Assembly (NCBI GenBank): GCA_019802505.1
Contig: JAFMOC010000030.1
Location: forward strand, 1,631,001-1,695,000
DNA: 64,000 nucleotides
Source: Corydoras sp. C115
Lineage: Eukaryota > Chordata > Actinopteri > Siluriformes > Callichthyidae
Reading direction: 5' to 3'
This document shows, piece by piece, positions 12,800 through 24,680 of the stretch. Both the position numbers and the translations under genes were made by a program. The notes beneath the pieces were generated by a model, which searched no databases, was not told the origin of the DNA, and was given only the letters and a program-made list of their open reading frames with translations. Numbering within the stretch: position 1 is the stretch's first letter; the number at the start of each line of letters is the position of its first letter.

Positions 12800-13640
12800 T
12801 TATGGCATAAAAATGCCCATACCTCACACTTCTGTGGTTTGTGGAGCCAACTGTGCTGGAGGTGGTTCAAAATGTGACAACGATCAGTCTCCCACATTAA
12901 ACCTGGACCACCAGGGTACCCCTCACTTTGGTAGCCATCTTGAACACATCACGGCCACTACTGTGGCTAAACACAGATGCCACAAAACCAGTCCGTACCA
13001 TGCCCCCCACCCAGATCAACCAAAGAGGGACATGTAGCACATACAGCAGTTAATCTCCCAGACAGCTTAGGAAGCCATGTTTTGGTGAGGTATGATTAAA
13101 ACCCAACTAGAGACATTTCTCTTGTGGTAATTTCTGGGACCAGAAATACTTCAACTTGTCCAGCATGATGATTTGAAACACAGCAAGGACAAAGCTGCTG
13201 GTCATTTGCTCAAAAGCTGAATTCTGTTTACACTGAGAAACTGTCCATGGTCCCATATGCTTTTCAGGAGTGTTTTTCAAGAAATCAAGCAGGTCTTTGT
13301 GTTTTACCAGTTCAGCCATGACTTGTAATATACAGTATCTATTTGGCTAATAGTTTGTGTGTGTGATTCTGTGTGTATTCATTTCTAAAGCTATATGGTC
13401 TAATTAAACATTCTAGTGTTCACTGTCCAAGACACAAGGCTGATACAAATTTTAACGTACACATGGGGCAATTTTTAGTACCTTAAACTCAGTGCTGCCC
13501 TCTATAATAACAATGTGACATTACAATATACTATATATAAAGTAGTATCTTAGTGGTCTGTGTGTTAAACCATTAACCTAAAGGAGGAATGTCTGAACCT
13601 TGAGTCAACCAAGTATGCCTTAGAGGCTCTGATTATTTCA
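12800..13640. other. no gene identified; possible unassigned repeat
   Basis: Open frames at 12678-13037 (plus) and 13107-13319 (minus) have moderate length but no family I recognise. The first begins inside a Tc1 fossil. Confidence 0.4.
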
Positions 13641-13740
13641 GTCATTTAGCCTTTTATCCAAAGCGACTTACAAGTGAGAGAATAAAAAGTCTGTAGTTAT
13701 GAAAACCAGTTAAAAACCAGTAAGTTTTTTCTTGCCACTG
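13641..13740 (-). repeat. fragment ending in the AAAGCGACTTACAAG tail (family 3)
   Basis: CATTTAGCCTTTTATCCAAAGCGACTTACAAGTGAG followed by a CTGTAGTTATG block matches the tail and adjacent part of the copy at 14733-14945. Confidence 0.65.
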
Positions 13741-13759
13741 TCACTTCGGCTTGCTCTTT

Positions 13760-13855
13760 AGGGATTAAAAGGCTTTTAACTTTTGTAAAGCTGCTTTGTG
13801 ACAATGTGCTATTTTATTAAGCTCTATAAATAAATTACTTGAACTTGAACAATAA
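13760..13855 (+). repeat. retroelement 3' tail of the TGTAAAGCTGCTTTG type
   Basis: TTGTAAAGCTGCTTTGTGACAATGTGC followed by CTCTATAAATAAATTACTTGAACTTGAAC is a common teleost repeat terminus. A related weaker copy is at 7765-7830 (TGTAAAGCTGCTTTCAGACA). Confidence 0.5.
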
Positions 13856-14302
13856 AATTAGAACCGGACCCTTTTGTAAAAAAAAAATAAATAAATCTTA
13901 AAACCACCTAAAACTGGTCACATGATCATGAAGCATGTTAAAGCATTGTTCTTAAGGCAGGCGTTAGTTAAAAGCCATTTAATCATAACTGAAATCATAT
14001 AATAACCCGCTATATAACACTTTAAATCACATGCATCTTTCCTGTGTGGAGAAATTGTGCAGATTTGTTGATACCCTGTGCCTTACTTCACATGTAGTTC
14101 AACCAGATACAATAAAGCCAAGTCAGGCATGAGTACGAAGATGAGATCGATCTGTGCACGAGCACATTACTACTCGTGAACGGAATGAGATGATGAGGGT
14201 GAGGGCCGTTCTCATCACAATGTATTACCTTCCTCTAGGGCCTCCCTAGAGCTTGATGTGTGCCACTCAAGTGAGAAGGTGTTTAGTGGCACTGATTCAA
14301 CT

Positions 14303-14303
<1 letters not shown>

Positions 14304-14330
<27 letters not shown>
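14304..14330. repeat. (CA)n microsatellite
   Basis: Uninterrupted CA dinucleotide run of about 13 units after CTCACACACA. Confidence 0.95.
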
Positions 14331-14336
<6 letters not shown>

Positions 14337-14732
14337 AATTAATCAGGTGATAGTTACTCTAATGATCAGAGAAAATGTGCAATCATCTGCAATAATCTGC
14401 GATGTTATGGTAAAAATCCCTTATAGGAAGGACATCAAGCATGCTTTGATGCTTAGTCAGTGTATTTATCTCTAGACATTTCACTCATAACAAATGTATT
14501 CTGGGAGCTTGGGGCACATTCAGATTGCTTTTCCATGAGGCCGCAATGAGCACAGAATAGTTATTAATTTAAAGTAATCCAAGAATATCGGTATAGTCAT
14601 TGGCACAGTTCACTCTCTCTACATATAATGGTTTGTGGGAACGTAATTGGTTAGAATGGTTAAGTCACTCAGCGACTCTTTATACACCATCTACATCAAG
14701 TCTGACAGACTGCACCAGAAGTCCAGATGTTT

Positions 14733-14945
14733 ATATTTACATTTACATTTAGTGATTTAGCAGATGCTTTTATCCAAAGCGACTTACAAATGAGCACAAG
14801 TCAGTAGTTATGGAGAAAATCAGCTATACTGTAGATTTATCAAACCTGATCGTTATCTATGTCATTCTACAACAGATCGTTATTCTACAACAGGTGTTTG
14901 TTAAAAAAATGCGTCTTCAGTTTCTTAAAAATGCCAAGTGACTCT
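14733..14945 (-). repeat. family 3 repeat sharing the SINE2 tail
   Basis: TTTAGCAGATGCTTTTATCCAAAGCGACTTACA is followed by unique body blocks (ATCAAACCTGATCGTTAT, ACAACAGGTGTTTGTTA, ATGCGTCTTCAGTTTCTTA). The same blocks appear in reverse at 51902-52152. The tail equals that of SINE2, but the body has no tRNA-like head. Confidence 0.7.
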
Positions 14946-15638
14946 GCCTTGATATCCTGCATCAAATTACAGTAACAAATAAATGTTTACTAATAAAAGA
15001 TTGTATGTTCAAACCATAGCCATGGTATCACAATAGAAATATTCCTGTCTCTCCTTTTTTTTTTATTCTAAACTTAAATAAACATAAATTCAAAAATTCA
15101 AATTCAAAAGTTTGTATGTCTGTCAATACAAATTCACACTGTTGCTTTGATGATCACAAAATTTGACGTGCACTTAACAGAAGGTAATATACTTTTTATG
15201 ACCACCAAACCAATTACACGTAAATTCACATTTATACCGTTCACGGCAAACGTCATTATAAGCTGGCCAGAGAAAGGGTTAGAGCATGATAAAATGTACT
15301 AGCACAAAAGTCAGGATTTTTCTTTTTATAACAGTCTCATAACGGGCCGAGAAGTGGCTAGTCATATTATAATCATCCACTTTATAGGCAAAAGTTGTTA
15401 ACACCTAACAAAAAGCAATAGTGTAATACTCACAGTATCAATCATTAAATAATATATTAAAATTTATTTCTGGATATATAATTCTCAAAAAGGTTGGCTA
15501 TATACATTTACAGAACAATTTAGGTACTGCTCCTTGTTTCAAAATCAATTCTCTATTTTAGCAGTTCTGTTCTATTAATCAGTTTCTCTGTGTTTTACTC
15601 TGTTGTGTTGTGCTGAAACATGTAGAACATGCATTAAT

Positions 15639-15740
15639 GGTGAGGTGCCTTGTCCAAGGGCACTTCAGCCATAGTGCTTGGTGGGACTGCGAAACATATC
15701 TGGGACCTTGAGGTTGCAAGGCTGGTTCCACAAGCTTATG
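15639..15740 (-). repeat. degraded tRNA-derived SINE fragment
   Basis: GGTGAGGTGCCTTGTCCAAGGGCACTTCAGCC resembles the body of tRNA-SINEs ("CTTGCTCAAGGGC..."), here followed by a decayed head. Confidence 0.45.
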
Positions 15741-15763
15741 ACTACCTGCTATTAACACTGCAG

Positions 15764-15812
15764 AACTGACAATCATCTACCACCCAAATAATACCTGCTT
15801 TGTGGAAGTACT
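15764..15812 (-). repeat. fragment of the hairpin-type otophysan repeat
   Basis: GACAATCATCTACCACCCAAATAATACCTGCTTTGTGG matches the ATCCACCACCCAAATAATACC part of the repeat whose best copy is at 50655-51075. Confidence 0.5.
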
Positions 15813-16034
15813 AAACATAAAGAAAACATAAAGAAAGGGGTCAAAAATATCTCCAAAAATGGAAAAATATACGGACTGCAGTTTAATTATTGTAAACCAC
15901 AAAGGTTATTCTATGAAGCAGACTTAAATGATAAAATAGACAATAGGTTTGAAAACAAAGAGACGTTCCCAAGAGTAGAACTGGGAATTAGGCTGTTTTA
16001 TTAGTGTTAAACTACATTAAGATTATTTGCAACA

Positions 16035-16232
16035 GTTACATTTGGTCATTTAGCCGACGCTTTTATCCAAAGCGACTTACAAGTTGAGCACAGGGTTAAT
16101 CACAACATCCCTGGAGCAATGAGGGTTAAGGGTCTTGCTCAAGGACCCACACTGGTAACTTCAGTGGACCTGGGATTTGAACCCCCAACCTTCAGATTGA
16201 TAACCCAACACCCTAACCACTGAGCTATCTTG
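16035..16232 (-). repeat. SINE2 copy, near full length
   Basis: On the minus strand: tRNA head GATAGCTCAGTGGTTAGGG (A-box TAGCTCAGTGG), B-box region GGTTCAAATCC, then the CTTGAGCAAGACCCTTAACC body and the CTTGTAAGTCGCTTTGGATA / AAAGCGTCGGCTAAATGACC tail. Confidence 0.85.
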
Positions 16233-17224
16233 ACAAAATCTAGCCTTTAAGCACACCATTTATCATACACAGCATGAGCAACAGTTTCATTATGAGAAAC
16301 ATGCTAAAATCTGAAATATTAAATTAATTAAATATTAAATAATAAAAAAAAAAAACCTGTAGTCCGCTAATGAGTTTTAAGCATGTCTTCATTTGGAAAA
16401 GTATCCAAATTAGGAACAAGCTTTACTCTTACAATTGTAAGTATTTGTAGTTATGTGGCTGGTTTGAAGCCTCGCCACATGGAGTTAATCAGCTGGTAAA
16501 AGGGAAACGGTTCCTTTCAGGTAAATGCTGTTGCTTTTCAGGTCAGTGATCGGACTGTTTTATTTATGATATCTACAGAATCTCATGTCATGCACTGATC
16601 TATGAAACGAGAGCTGATGAAAGATAAGCAGAGGTCGATGTTAGTTGAGGCAGAACATCTGGCCTGATTTGCCCTCAGAAAGCCCAAATTGATGATGGCT
16701 GTCTGCTGCTTGAAACCTCTCAGCTTATAAAAGCTGGAGCTAGTAAAGCAGCACACAGGGTCTTGTGACAGTTGAGTTTTATGGGATGAATTCTGCAGCT
16801 CTTGTTAAGCCTTCTCTAAACAAACAGCTGCACGAGGAAGAACAAGGCAAAGAAGAGCCGACAGATGGAGAAATTGGCACGGGATGACACTATAAAAAGA
16901 AAGCGTGTGGGTGGGTGGGTACTCTGTATGTGGAGCATCATTTCAGCGTACCATCCAATGTAAGTCTTTGATTAATAAAATCATGTCCACTGAGCGAATG
17001 CTCAGGAATCGGGGGCGGGGTACTAGTTTCCCAGCAGGTGTCTATTAAAATCAACAATCCGATCTTGAATGCAATGCAAATTGGTGACCATTATAAAAAA
17101 ATCCTTAATTGGACTTTTTTGCTTGTACATTTCATCATGCTCTAGCTCCGTCTCAACCCGGGCTTGTGATGACTTTTCTTTTAAACGGTGTAAGTGTTAA
17201 TTAACGTGTTATTGGTCACTTGTT

Positions 17225-17733
17225 GGGTGGCACGGTTTGCATGTTTGCCTCTCAGAGCTGGGGATCCAGATTTGGGCTCGGTAGCTCAGTGGTAAGGCCG
17301 TTGGGCTATCAATCTGAAAGTTGGGGGTTCAAAACCCAGGTCCACTAAAGTTACCAATGTGGGGCCTTGAGCAAGACCCTTAACCCTCATTGCTCCAGAG
17401 ATGTTGAGATTAACCCTGTACTCACCTTGTAAGTCGCTTTGGATAAAAACGTCTGCTGAATGATCAAATGTAATGAATCTCAATCTGAGTAGAGTTTCCA
17501 TGTCCTAAGTTGGACTTTTTGTATACATGTCCGCATTGGTTTCTAATTTCCTCCCATAATCCAAAAACATTGATTCAAGGTAAATTGAATGCTCTAAATT
17601 GCCCTGTGTGTTTGTGTGAGTGTGCCCAGCGATAGACTTTTGTATCTCCCCAGCGCCTGAAACGTTCTGTCCTAGATGAACTTCCCACGACCCGAATATA
17701 GGATAAAACGGAAGATAATAAATGACTGGTAAC
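17225..17733 (+). repeat. old V-SINE interrupted by a SINE2 insertion
   Basis: The V-SINE head (GGGTGGCACGG...CCTCTCAGAGCTGGGGATCC) runs to about 17273. It resumes at about 17476 with AATCTCAATCTGAGTAGAG and continues through the core (TTTCCATGTCC, CCAAAAACATTGATTCAAGG) to a decayed tail. The intervening 200 bp is a different SINE. Confidence 0.85.
17274..17475 (+). repeat. SINE2 copy nested in a V-SINE
   Basis: Begins GGCTCGGTAGCTCAGTGG with a B-box-like GGTTCAAAACC, then GGGCCTTGAGCAAGACCCTT, TTGCTCCAGAGATGTTGAG, and ends CTTGTAAGTCGCTTTGGATAAAAACGTCTGCTGAATG. Insertion within the V-SINE B-box region makes it younger than its host. Confidence 0.88.
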
Positions 17734-17762
17734 TTGCCGGTTGACAAATTTCATGATAATTG

Positions 17763-17822
17763 TGGTAGCTTAGTGTTTAGGGTGTTGGGCTAGCAATCTG
17801 AAGATTATGGGTTCAAATCCCA
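17763..17822 (+). repeat. SINE2 head fragment
   Basis: TGTGGTAGCTTAGTGTTTAGGGTGTTGGGCTAGCAATCTGAAG and GGGTTCAAATCCC form the tRNA-like head only. Body and tail are absent. Confidence 0.7.
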
Positions 17823-18292
17823 AACAACAAAGGCATCACTATTGTACTATTAATTGTAACTTTGGAAGATATTCGTCTATTCCAGATCAATCTCTCTTCA
17901 TCCTTTCTGCAACATCCTTCATTACTGTGTACGTTCAACCTGAATAATTTAAACTCATCCATTTTCTTCAGCTTAACTCCTTGAAGATAACTCTTTCCAC
18001 TATCCTCTCTCACTCATTCACACACAGGATGTTTCCCCAGATCTTACTGTGCTCAAATATCTCTAGAAAAGACATCTACTGTTTAAATTAATTATAATTA
18101 TTAATTATTATTGGCATAATTATATTATCTGTCCGTACAGTACCACATGTTCTCTCTCAGAGAACTTTTGACCTCTGCCCAGCACTCGGTTAAAGAGATT
18201 ATGTCTATCTAACCACAGTCACCTGTTCTGAGGACATCTGTCAGATGGAGAAAGAAAATGCTGGCAAGCATTTGTAGTTTTCATTTCCCATG

Positions 18293-18337
<45 letters not shown>

Positions 18338-20194
18338 GCACGTATGTGGGAGTATGACGCAATTTGACACATTATAATAGAAATATTTTTCCAGTGAAGG
18401 CAGAATGATCCTGAAGGCAGGATCAAATTTACACACGGGTTCCCGCCGCATGGCTAGCTGGATGTATAAAAAAAAAAAAAAAACGTGACGGATGTGCTGC
18501 ATCTTTTTGGAGTACATGGGAATATGATATATGATACACAACACGTTAAAGGTATAATGTGTTTTCTTGTTCTTGTTTGTATGTTTGCATGAGCACACAC
18601 GCAGAAATTCGAACAGAACCAAGAAGTGATCCTGGATTTCAGTGTGTCAGTGTCCTTGAAAATTCACATTGCTAACTGCACTTTGGCAAGCAGATGCCTG
18701 AACAGTGAACAAACCCAACTGCGTGCACGGCGCAAAGTGTATGTGTAGCCTCCACCTGTACAAACTTGCTGCAAATGAGGCGAGAAATGGAAAGCTGTTT
18801 CTCCCCCCCCCCCCCCCCCCCATCACCTTCAGTAGTACACATCGTCCTCATCTCTCCTTGCCCCGTATGGAACAGTCAGTGCTGACATAATAAATATGAA
18901 ACAAAATTTGGACGAGCTATGTAACTTCATAGACGTACTAAAAATAACATCTGACAATAAGAACTTGGATTTTGCAACCGGGCACCATGAGTAAAGAAGA
19001 TAAGCAATGGCACTTACTGTCTGGGACAGCTGTATTCTCCATGGGGAAGCTGAAAAACGCGCCAAAAGGTAGAGCCAAAAACATGAAGCATGGTTTAGGT
19101 AGCATATCATCTGAACATTTGAAAATTACTGTAAGGAATTTTCTTTTAAGAATTTTAGATTCAAAGAAATGAATGACAAATAGCATAAAATAAAAAATGA
19201 ATAGCCATAATATAAATTATTTCATTTCATTAACACAATACATATTTTTTGCACAGTTATTGTGAGAAATAATCTCAGTATTAATGGACATCCTCATGAT
19301 GATTCCTGCTTCTGCCTGATGATACTCCAATCTCATTTTAAAGGATTTGTGGAACACAAAGTGCTGATAAGTAGTGCACATATGACAGGCAGGGTTCCAC
19401 AACAGGCTGGTAATACAGTCATCATATACAGGCTTAGAACATAATACTGAATACGGATGTGCTCTGGAGTTAAATGGATCTGTATTATTACCATAAGTCC
19501 TTGTTGGCAAAAGGACACTTCCGAGACTGATCCACGAGCATACTTTTTAATAAACACATCTCCTTATGGATTACACAGAGGTCTGGATGGTAATGGCACT
19601 CGTGACCTATAAATTGCTGCCGAGATGGATGAGGTGCTGCGAGCGCTTAGAAGGCGCTGTGATGCGGCATAGAAGCTCTCGGAGAAATCGGAATGATCGA
19701 TCAGAATTGATACTCCACCTCGAAGCAGGGCGCAATCCATAACATGCCACTTTTAATGAGAAAAGTGGAGAGTTTGGAGAAGTTTCACATGAAGGATGGG
19801 GAGAGTAAGAAGCAAGAATGAGCAACAATGCTCCCAGGGGAAAATGTTCAACTAGCTGATGACAGGACAAGGACCCAATATGCAGTCGAAGACAAATGAC
19901 CACCTTGACCCAAAGATAACGTTATCTCCTGATGTCCTTTGTTCTCTGCATACATCGCTGTACTTGAGCGCATTCATAAGGCAGGCACAAGTGTTTCTTT
20001 AACTGAGCAAAACTGTTCTGCTCTCTGTAGGACCTTCTAATAGAGTAAAGGTAAATAATATTACACGACAAACTGGTTATAGAGTTCATTTACAGCAAAG
20101 CATGATCAATACCTGTCGTTTTATGTCGTAGAAATGTCAAAATAATCAAAAAAGCTATTTTATTATTTACATATTGATTGATTTACCTGTATCC
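17823..20194. other. no gene seen
   Basis: Several overlapping open frames on both strands (18829-19186, 19217-19903) show no motif. Simple runs are (TG)n at 18295, A18 at 18468 and C19 at 18804. Confidence 0.55.
18295..18332. repeat. (TG)n microsatellite
   Basis: Run of about 17 TG units, then TGCGTGTGCACG. Confidence 0.95.
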
Positions 20195-20310
20195 TGTATT
20201 GTAGGGAGTGGTTAAAGCACTAGAGTTAGAATTCTGCACTTGTCCGGCCTTGAACAAGTCTTTTAATCCTACTCTGCTCCAGTGACACTGCATCATGACT
20301 GATCCTGATC
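20195..20310 (+). repeat. degraded tRNA-SINE fragment of another subfamily
   Basis: GGGAGTGGTTAAAGCACTAGAG, GCCTTGAACAAGTCTTTTAATCC and CTCTGCTCCAGTGACACTGC, ATCATGACTGATCCTGATCC match a common teleost tRNA-SINE body (recall). Confidence 0.55.
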
Positions 20311-20440
20311 CTGAGTTTCTGGTGGCTTTGTGTTCGACAAACTGGGATTTCTCCAGATTCTCTGAGTCTTTTAATAATAGTATGTATGGTGAATGGTAGA
20401 TTCTTAAACCTTGCAATATTTATTTGTGAAATATTCTGTT
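20310..20440 (-). mobile_element. Tc1-like transposase fossil (HTH region)
   Basis: On the minus strand the translation includes LPFTIHTIIKRLRESGEIPV, close to the ...VHNIIKRFRESGEI... second helix-turn-helix segment of fish Tc1 transposases. Upstream NISQINIARFKN fits the preceding helix. Only about 40 residues survive and a SINE abuts the end. Confidence 0.6.
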
Positions 20441-21440
20441 TGACACAACGAGGTGATTCATGTATCATTTTTCATGAATAAAAATGCAATCACGTTGGGC
20501 AAAATGAACATTGGAAAGATTATGCACATTTAATAAAAAAAAAAAGTTAAATTAACAAAAGAAACATATTATGTAAAATGCATTTTTAAAAATATAGAAA
20601 CAGTTTTTGTAATGCAAATAAAAAGTAATTTACATGTAAACCGAATCTACATGAATACACATTTACTCCAAATGATCATTACATAAAGCATAGCATGGTG
20701 GTAATGATGAAACTACATGATGCATCAGAAGTAACAATACAACTATTTGAGGATTAAAACTGAGAAAGCAAAGAGTTTATTGTGACTACAAGAAATTAGA
20801 AAACTCGTTTTCTTGATGAAAATAAAAGTTTGGATTTGAACTTTTACCAGCCGAACAGATGGACAGGCTTTGGCCCACTCACACTGCGCCTCATTCAGAG
20901 CTCCTTGTGGTCAAAGAAAGCAAAAGAGCACCTGGAGAAGGCACGAGACCGTCTGCCGTGTCTCTTTTAATTGGCTTGAGAGCAAAACGTCTCAGCTCCC
21001 AAAGCGGTAGTGTAAGACCAAGCTCGCATCCAAATCAAATAAATGTTACACAGAAGACACAGTGGTTATTTCTGTTATAGCACTGTGAAAATAAAACCTT
21101 CTATAAATGAATCTAAAGCCTTCACATACATACTGCATGGAAGGGTTGAATCAGTTTCAGCACAAAATTACACTAACTGATTAATTTTTGTATCTTAATC
21201 ACTCACAATGAGCCTGCTCCTTAATATGTGGCAGATAATAACAAAGTAGATGATTATGATTTATTGGGAACAAATGTGTTCAGAGCACACAAGCACATAA
21301 CAGATATTTGAAAAGATTACTGGTGATTTGATGATGATGATGAAAAATATTAAACATTAAAGTTTTCAACAAGAATTCAGTAGTTTATATTGTCAGTGGT
21401 TACAGAAATGGATCATTTATACATTAGATATAAAAATATA

Positions 21441-21830
21441 CACTGCCTGGCCAAATAAAACAACAATTAGATTAAAACAAGCAAATAGTTTAATGCTGTT
21501 GATTAGATAATTACCATTGCAATTAATATGTTTTAGCTGGCAACAACTCTTTTAACACTAACTGATGCAGTATGTAGCCTTTAATCTTTTTTTCCCATAA
21601 TCATGTCAGAGATGTATCCCCTGGTCATGGAAATGTTTCTGCGTTTCAGAAAGTTGAATGATTGAACTACACCCAGCAAATAAGGAGACTTACTGGAATT
21701 GAGTTAGGAACTTTGTGGGAGAACGTTGGAGAAAAAATATTGTTTTTATGTCTAAACATAACAAAATCACCAGTCAAAGTAACAGAAAAAGACAAAGTAT
21801 CATTTTGACTTTTTGAAAGGTATCGCATTG
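21441..21830 (+). mobile_element. Tc1-like transposon 5' fragment
   Basis: CACTGCCTGGCCAAATAAAA resembles the terminus of a fish Tc1 family (CACTGCCTGGCCAAAAAAAA type). It is followed by GCAAATAGTTTAATGCTGTT, and downstream by AAATAAGGAGACTTACTGGAATTGAGTTAGGAAC, a diverged start of a transposase region. No intact frame remains. Confidence 0.55.
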
Positions 21831-22356
21831 TGGTGGAGGAGACTTAATGCAGTTGATACAGTGCCAAAGCAAATGCACTCAAGTTACTGCAGCTTAAAGA
21901 AAATCAACAATACTTGTCATGCACTTATTTTCCTTTTGCCACATAACATTTTCTGTTACTAAGTAAATATCCTAAAATATAATAACATTTTAACTGGTTG
22001 ACTAGTGGTATCGAGCTTTTGAAAAGTAATATAAAACCAATAAGCTTTATTAGCACTATATGTTTAATATTGATCTATTGCAACCAGCTATAAACATATA
22101 GTACAATACAACTGTTTCCATTGTAAATGTTTCCTAAACAATTAAAAAACATTATTTTATTTTATAGCGGTGAGTATGTTTGGAAATGTCACCAACATAT
22201 TTGCAAGAATAAACAGGCAAATATTCAATCATACTTTCTTAAAGAATTGTTGACTGGCAATGAACTGCTCTATTTAAAAGTCATTTTGAGAAGATACATT
22301 TAGAGATTTGTTTTGGTAGCACAGAGGACTTATGTTTTATTTTGAGATTACAGTAT

Positions 22357-22362
22357 TTTATT
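22357..22362 (-). promoter_or_regulatory. candidate galt poly(A) signal
   Basis: Plus-strand TTTATT is AATAAA on the minus strand, about 710 nt past the galt stop codon. A second AATAAA lies at 22336-22341. Weaker ATTAAA hexamers occur nearer the stop, for example at 23032-23037. Which one is used cannot be read from the sequence. Confidence 0.25.
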
Positions 22363-22794
22363 AACTAATTCAGGCAGTTTTGTAAAGCACTGCTCTGCCA
22401 GACATGGCACCGGGTTCGCCGTGTGGAAGGGGTTAAAACCTCTAGATTTTCTATGGGATGTAAGACTGGTCTTGGTTTTATCAGTTTCTGTCGGCCCTGT
22501 GGAATTGGAAATCTCCAAAAGTCTTTAAAGTCAAAACCTATCAAACAAAAACGCAAATACACCACTGAAAGCACACCAATGGAAACAAACCATAGCTGGC
22601 ATGAAACACAGCGGTGGAAACATTGTCATTACGGAGTTTTTCATTAGCAGGAACTAGACAGTGGATAAACACAGGGCCTGTTGGAACTACAAAAGTACTT
22701 AACCGAGAAATAGTATTCTTTCTTGTTATTAATTGAATCTGAAAACAGGTGCTGTATCACATTTAATCTTATGTTCTAACCAAGTTGGGATACT

Positions 22795-22845
22795 TGTAAG
22801 TTGCTTTGGATAAAGCATGATGTAATGGAATGTAATCTAATGTTA
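22795..22845 (+). repeat. SINE2/family 3 tail fragment
   Basis: ACTTGTAAGTTGCTTTGGATAAAGCATGATGTAATGGAATGTAATC is the shared 3' tail with short simple repeats. It lies in the probable galt 3' UTR or just past it. Confidence 0.6.
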
Positions 22846-23070
22846 ATAATGAAGCTTGTTTGTGTATGTACTGCAATTGTTAGTGAAGTAAACAATAGAT
22901 ACTGTTTGAATATGCAGAGAATGTAGTATTTATACAATGTTACACACTGATAACATACAAATACATGATTTGTGTCACAGAAGTAAAGAAAGGATGTTAT
23001 GTTACACTATGTGTCTAGGAAATAATTGATATTTAATTATTATCATTTCTATTTCGAGTTTCGCATTTTA

Positions 23071-23169
23071 TCACTTTTGATTTACTTCACCTCGATCTGA
23101 ATCTACAGGTCCGTCTTTCACTTTGGTCTTGTAATGTTCTTCAGAGAGTGCCCGTAATCTCTCAGCTGC
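23071..23169 (-). CDS. galt: galt terminal coding exon (C-terminus of galactose-1-phosphate uridylyltransferase)
   Basis: The minus strand reads an acceptor (CCACAG) at 23170, then 32 codons and a TGA at 23071-23073. The peptide starts AAERLRALSEEHYK, matching the AAERLRALPEVHY-type end of vertebrate GALT, followed by a short charged tail that looks lineage-specific. The exon opens in phase 0, exactly fitting the ...LTPEQ end of the exon at 26736-26890. This is the last coding exon, so the 3' UTR must continue below 23071. GALT is a cytosolic enzyme that moves UMP from UDP-glucose to galactose 1-phosphate in the Leloir pathway. The tail after HYK is poorly conserved in the family, so its identity rests on the first 14 residues, the splice phase and the gene order. 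Confidence 0.9.
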   Translation of the reverse strand, partial: AAERLRALSEEHYKTKVKDGPVDSDRGEVNQK

Positions 23170-24480
23170 CTGTGGACATACAGTCAGCCAATCAGTTGTG
23201 CCACACCACTTTTAACACGCCATGCCTTAAAACACCAGGGTTACAAACATCTCCAGTGGAATGTCCGGTGGAAAAACTGCTCTGGTGTAATGTGAAGAAA
23301 ACATTCAACTTCCTCTTTTCCCTAAGGATATTGTTCAGAGCCGGTAAGAAACACAAAGTAACCTCAATAAAGTCAGTAGACATGGCAACGGCTCTACATC
23401 GCACATGCAGCCATGCACAGTGCCCAAGGATGGGACTGTCGACATGGCATTCACGCCTAGCTCATCCAGGAAACAAGCGAGGCTGCCCTTTGATGTTTAA
23501 GTGGGGGAGTTACAGTCTCTCGCTCTCTCAGGAAGAACGATTAAATACCCTAGTGCCCCTGTCATTTCCTGATCCAATTTCTTCACAGTATCACACTGCT
23601 TTATTTTTATGCCACCCGCTGCTCTGGCACAATATCGTAACGGCAAGCACTGCAGTTAACGGAGGTCAGTCTCATAAGCCCAAGCAAATCTACAGCCGGC
23701 CTCTCCACAGGCCGGGAGCATTCACTAAGCCATAATAAATGTTACAGCACATTAAATCACCATAGAGGTGAGCCTCCACATTGAGAATTGAAATCATTCA
23801 ATCAGGAAATTGCTGCACTAAAAGATAAAAAAAGGAGTCTGCTGCATTGCATTTAGCTACTCCCATGATGCCTGACATTCAGGTATTTGCACATGAGAAC
23901 TCATCACAGTGGTTTATCGTGGAATTTCTTTAACCAGAGTGTAAGAAGGTATACGACTAGGGGGGGGGAAAAATTATACCACTGACTACAGAACAGAACT
24001 ACAGAATTTCTTCAATCGTTTCACGGTGTGGTTTGCGAACTGACGTGGAGGTGCTGGGCTGAAAGACCGATGTGATGAAGATGGCAAATGGAAGTGCATA
24101 GGTGTAGAGGGACTGAAGGCACTCTATCAGGAATGAGGATTAAAGGTAAATGGTGCATTTGTTGAATATGTTGGAAGTTGGACAGGTGGTTGGTATAAAT
24201 GTATTTAAATAGATATATGGTTTGAAGAATAGCACTTGAGTTGGTACCAAACCAATTTAGGGACTCATTTCAAAAGGAATGACTTACAAAAAAGGCTCCC
24301 TCAGAACTACATACCTTTAAGATTTTTTTCCACTGCCAGTTGGCAAGATGGATTACCATAAGCCAGCAGATGGTTCAGGTCGGCTTTGGTTGTTGTCCCC
24401 CCCCCATCCTCCCTTATAATCAAGTTTCAGTCTCATGATTTTATCACCACATTGCAATGCTCTAATACCTAATGTAGCAA

Positions 24481-24576
<96 letters not shown>

Positions 24577-24619
24577 TATACATACATATACATGTATATA
24601 TATATATATACATGTATAT

Positions 24620-24675
<56 letters not shown>

Positions 24676-24680
24676 TTTTT
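24481..24680. repeat. palindromic TG/TA/CA compound microsatellite
   Basis: (TG)n, then about 24 TA units, then (CA)n at 24481-24576 form a self-complementary block. A second TA-rich block with CATGTA motifs follows to 24680. A smaller block of the same TG/TA/CA plan sits at 24714-24751. All open frames here are artefacts of the repeat. Confidence 0.95.

Noticed and set aside
17281..17340. tRNA gene-like sequence with A- and B-boxes
   Set aside because: It is the head of a SINE2 copy, continuous with SINE body and tail; no cloverleaf expected of a functional tRNA. The same holds for the V-SINE heads.
23148..23735. 195-codon plus-strand open frame
   Set aside because: It overlaps the galt terminal exon in antisense and otherwise lies in the intron. 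No domain or family resemblance, and composition looks like chance.
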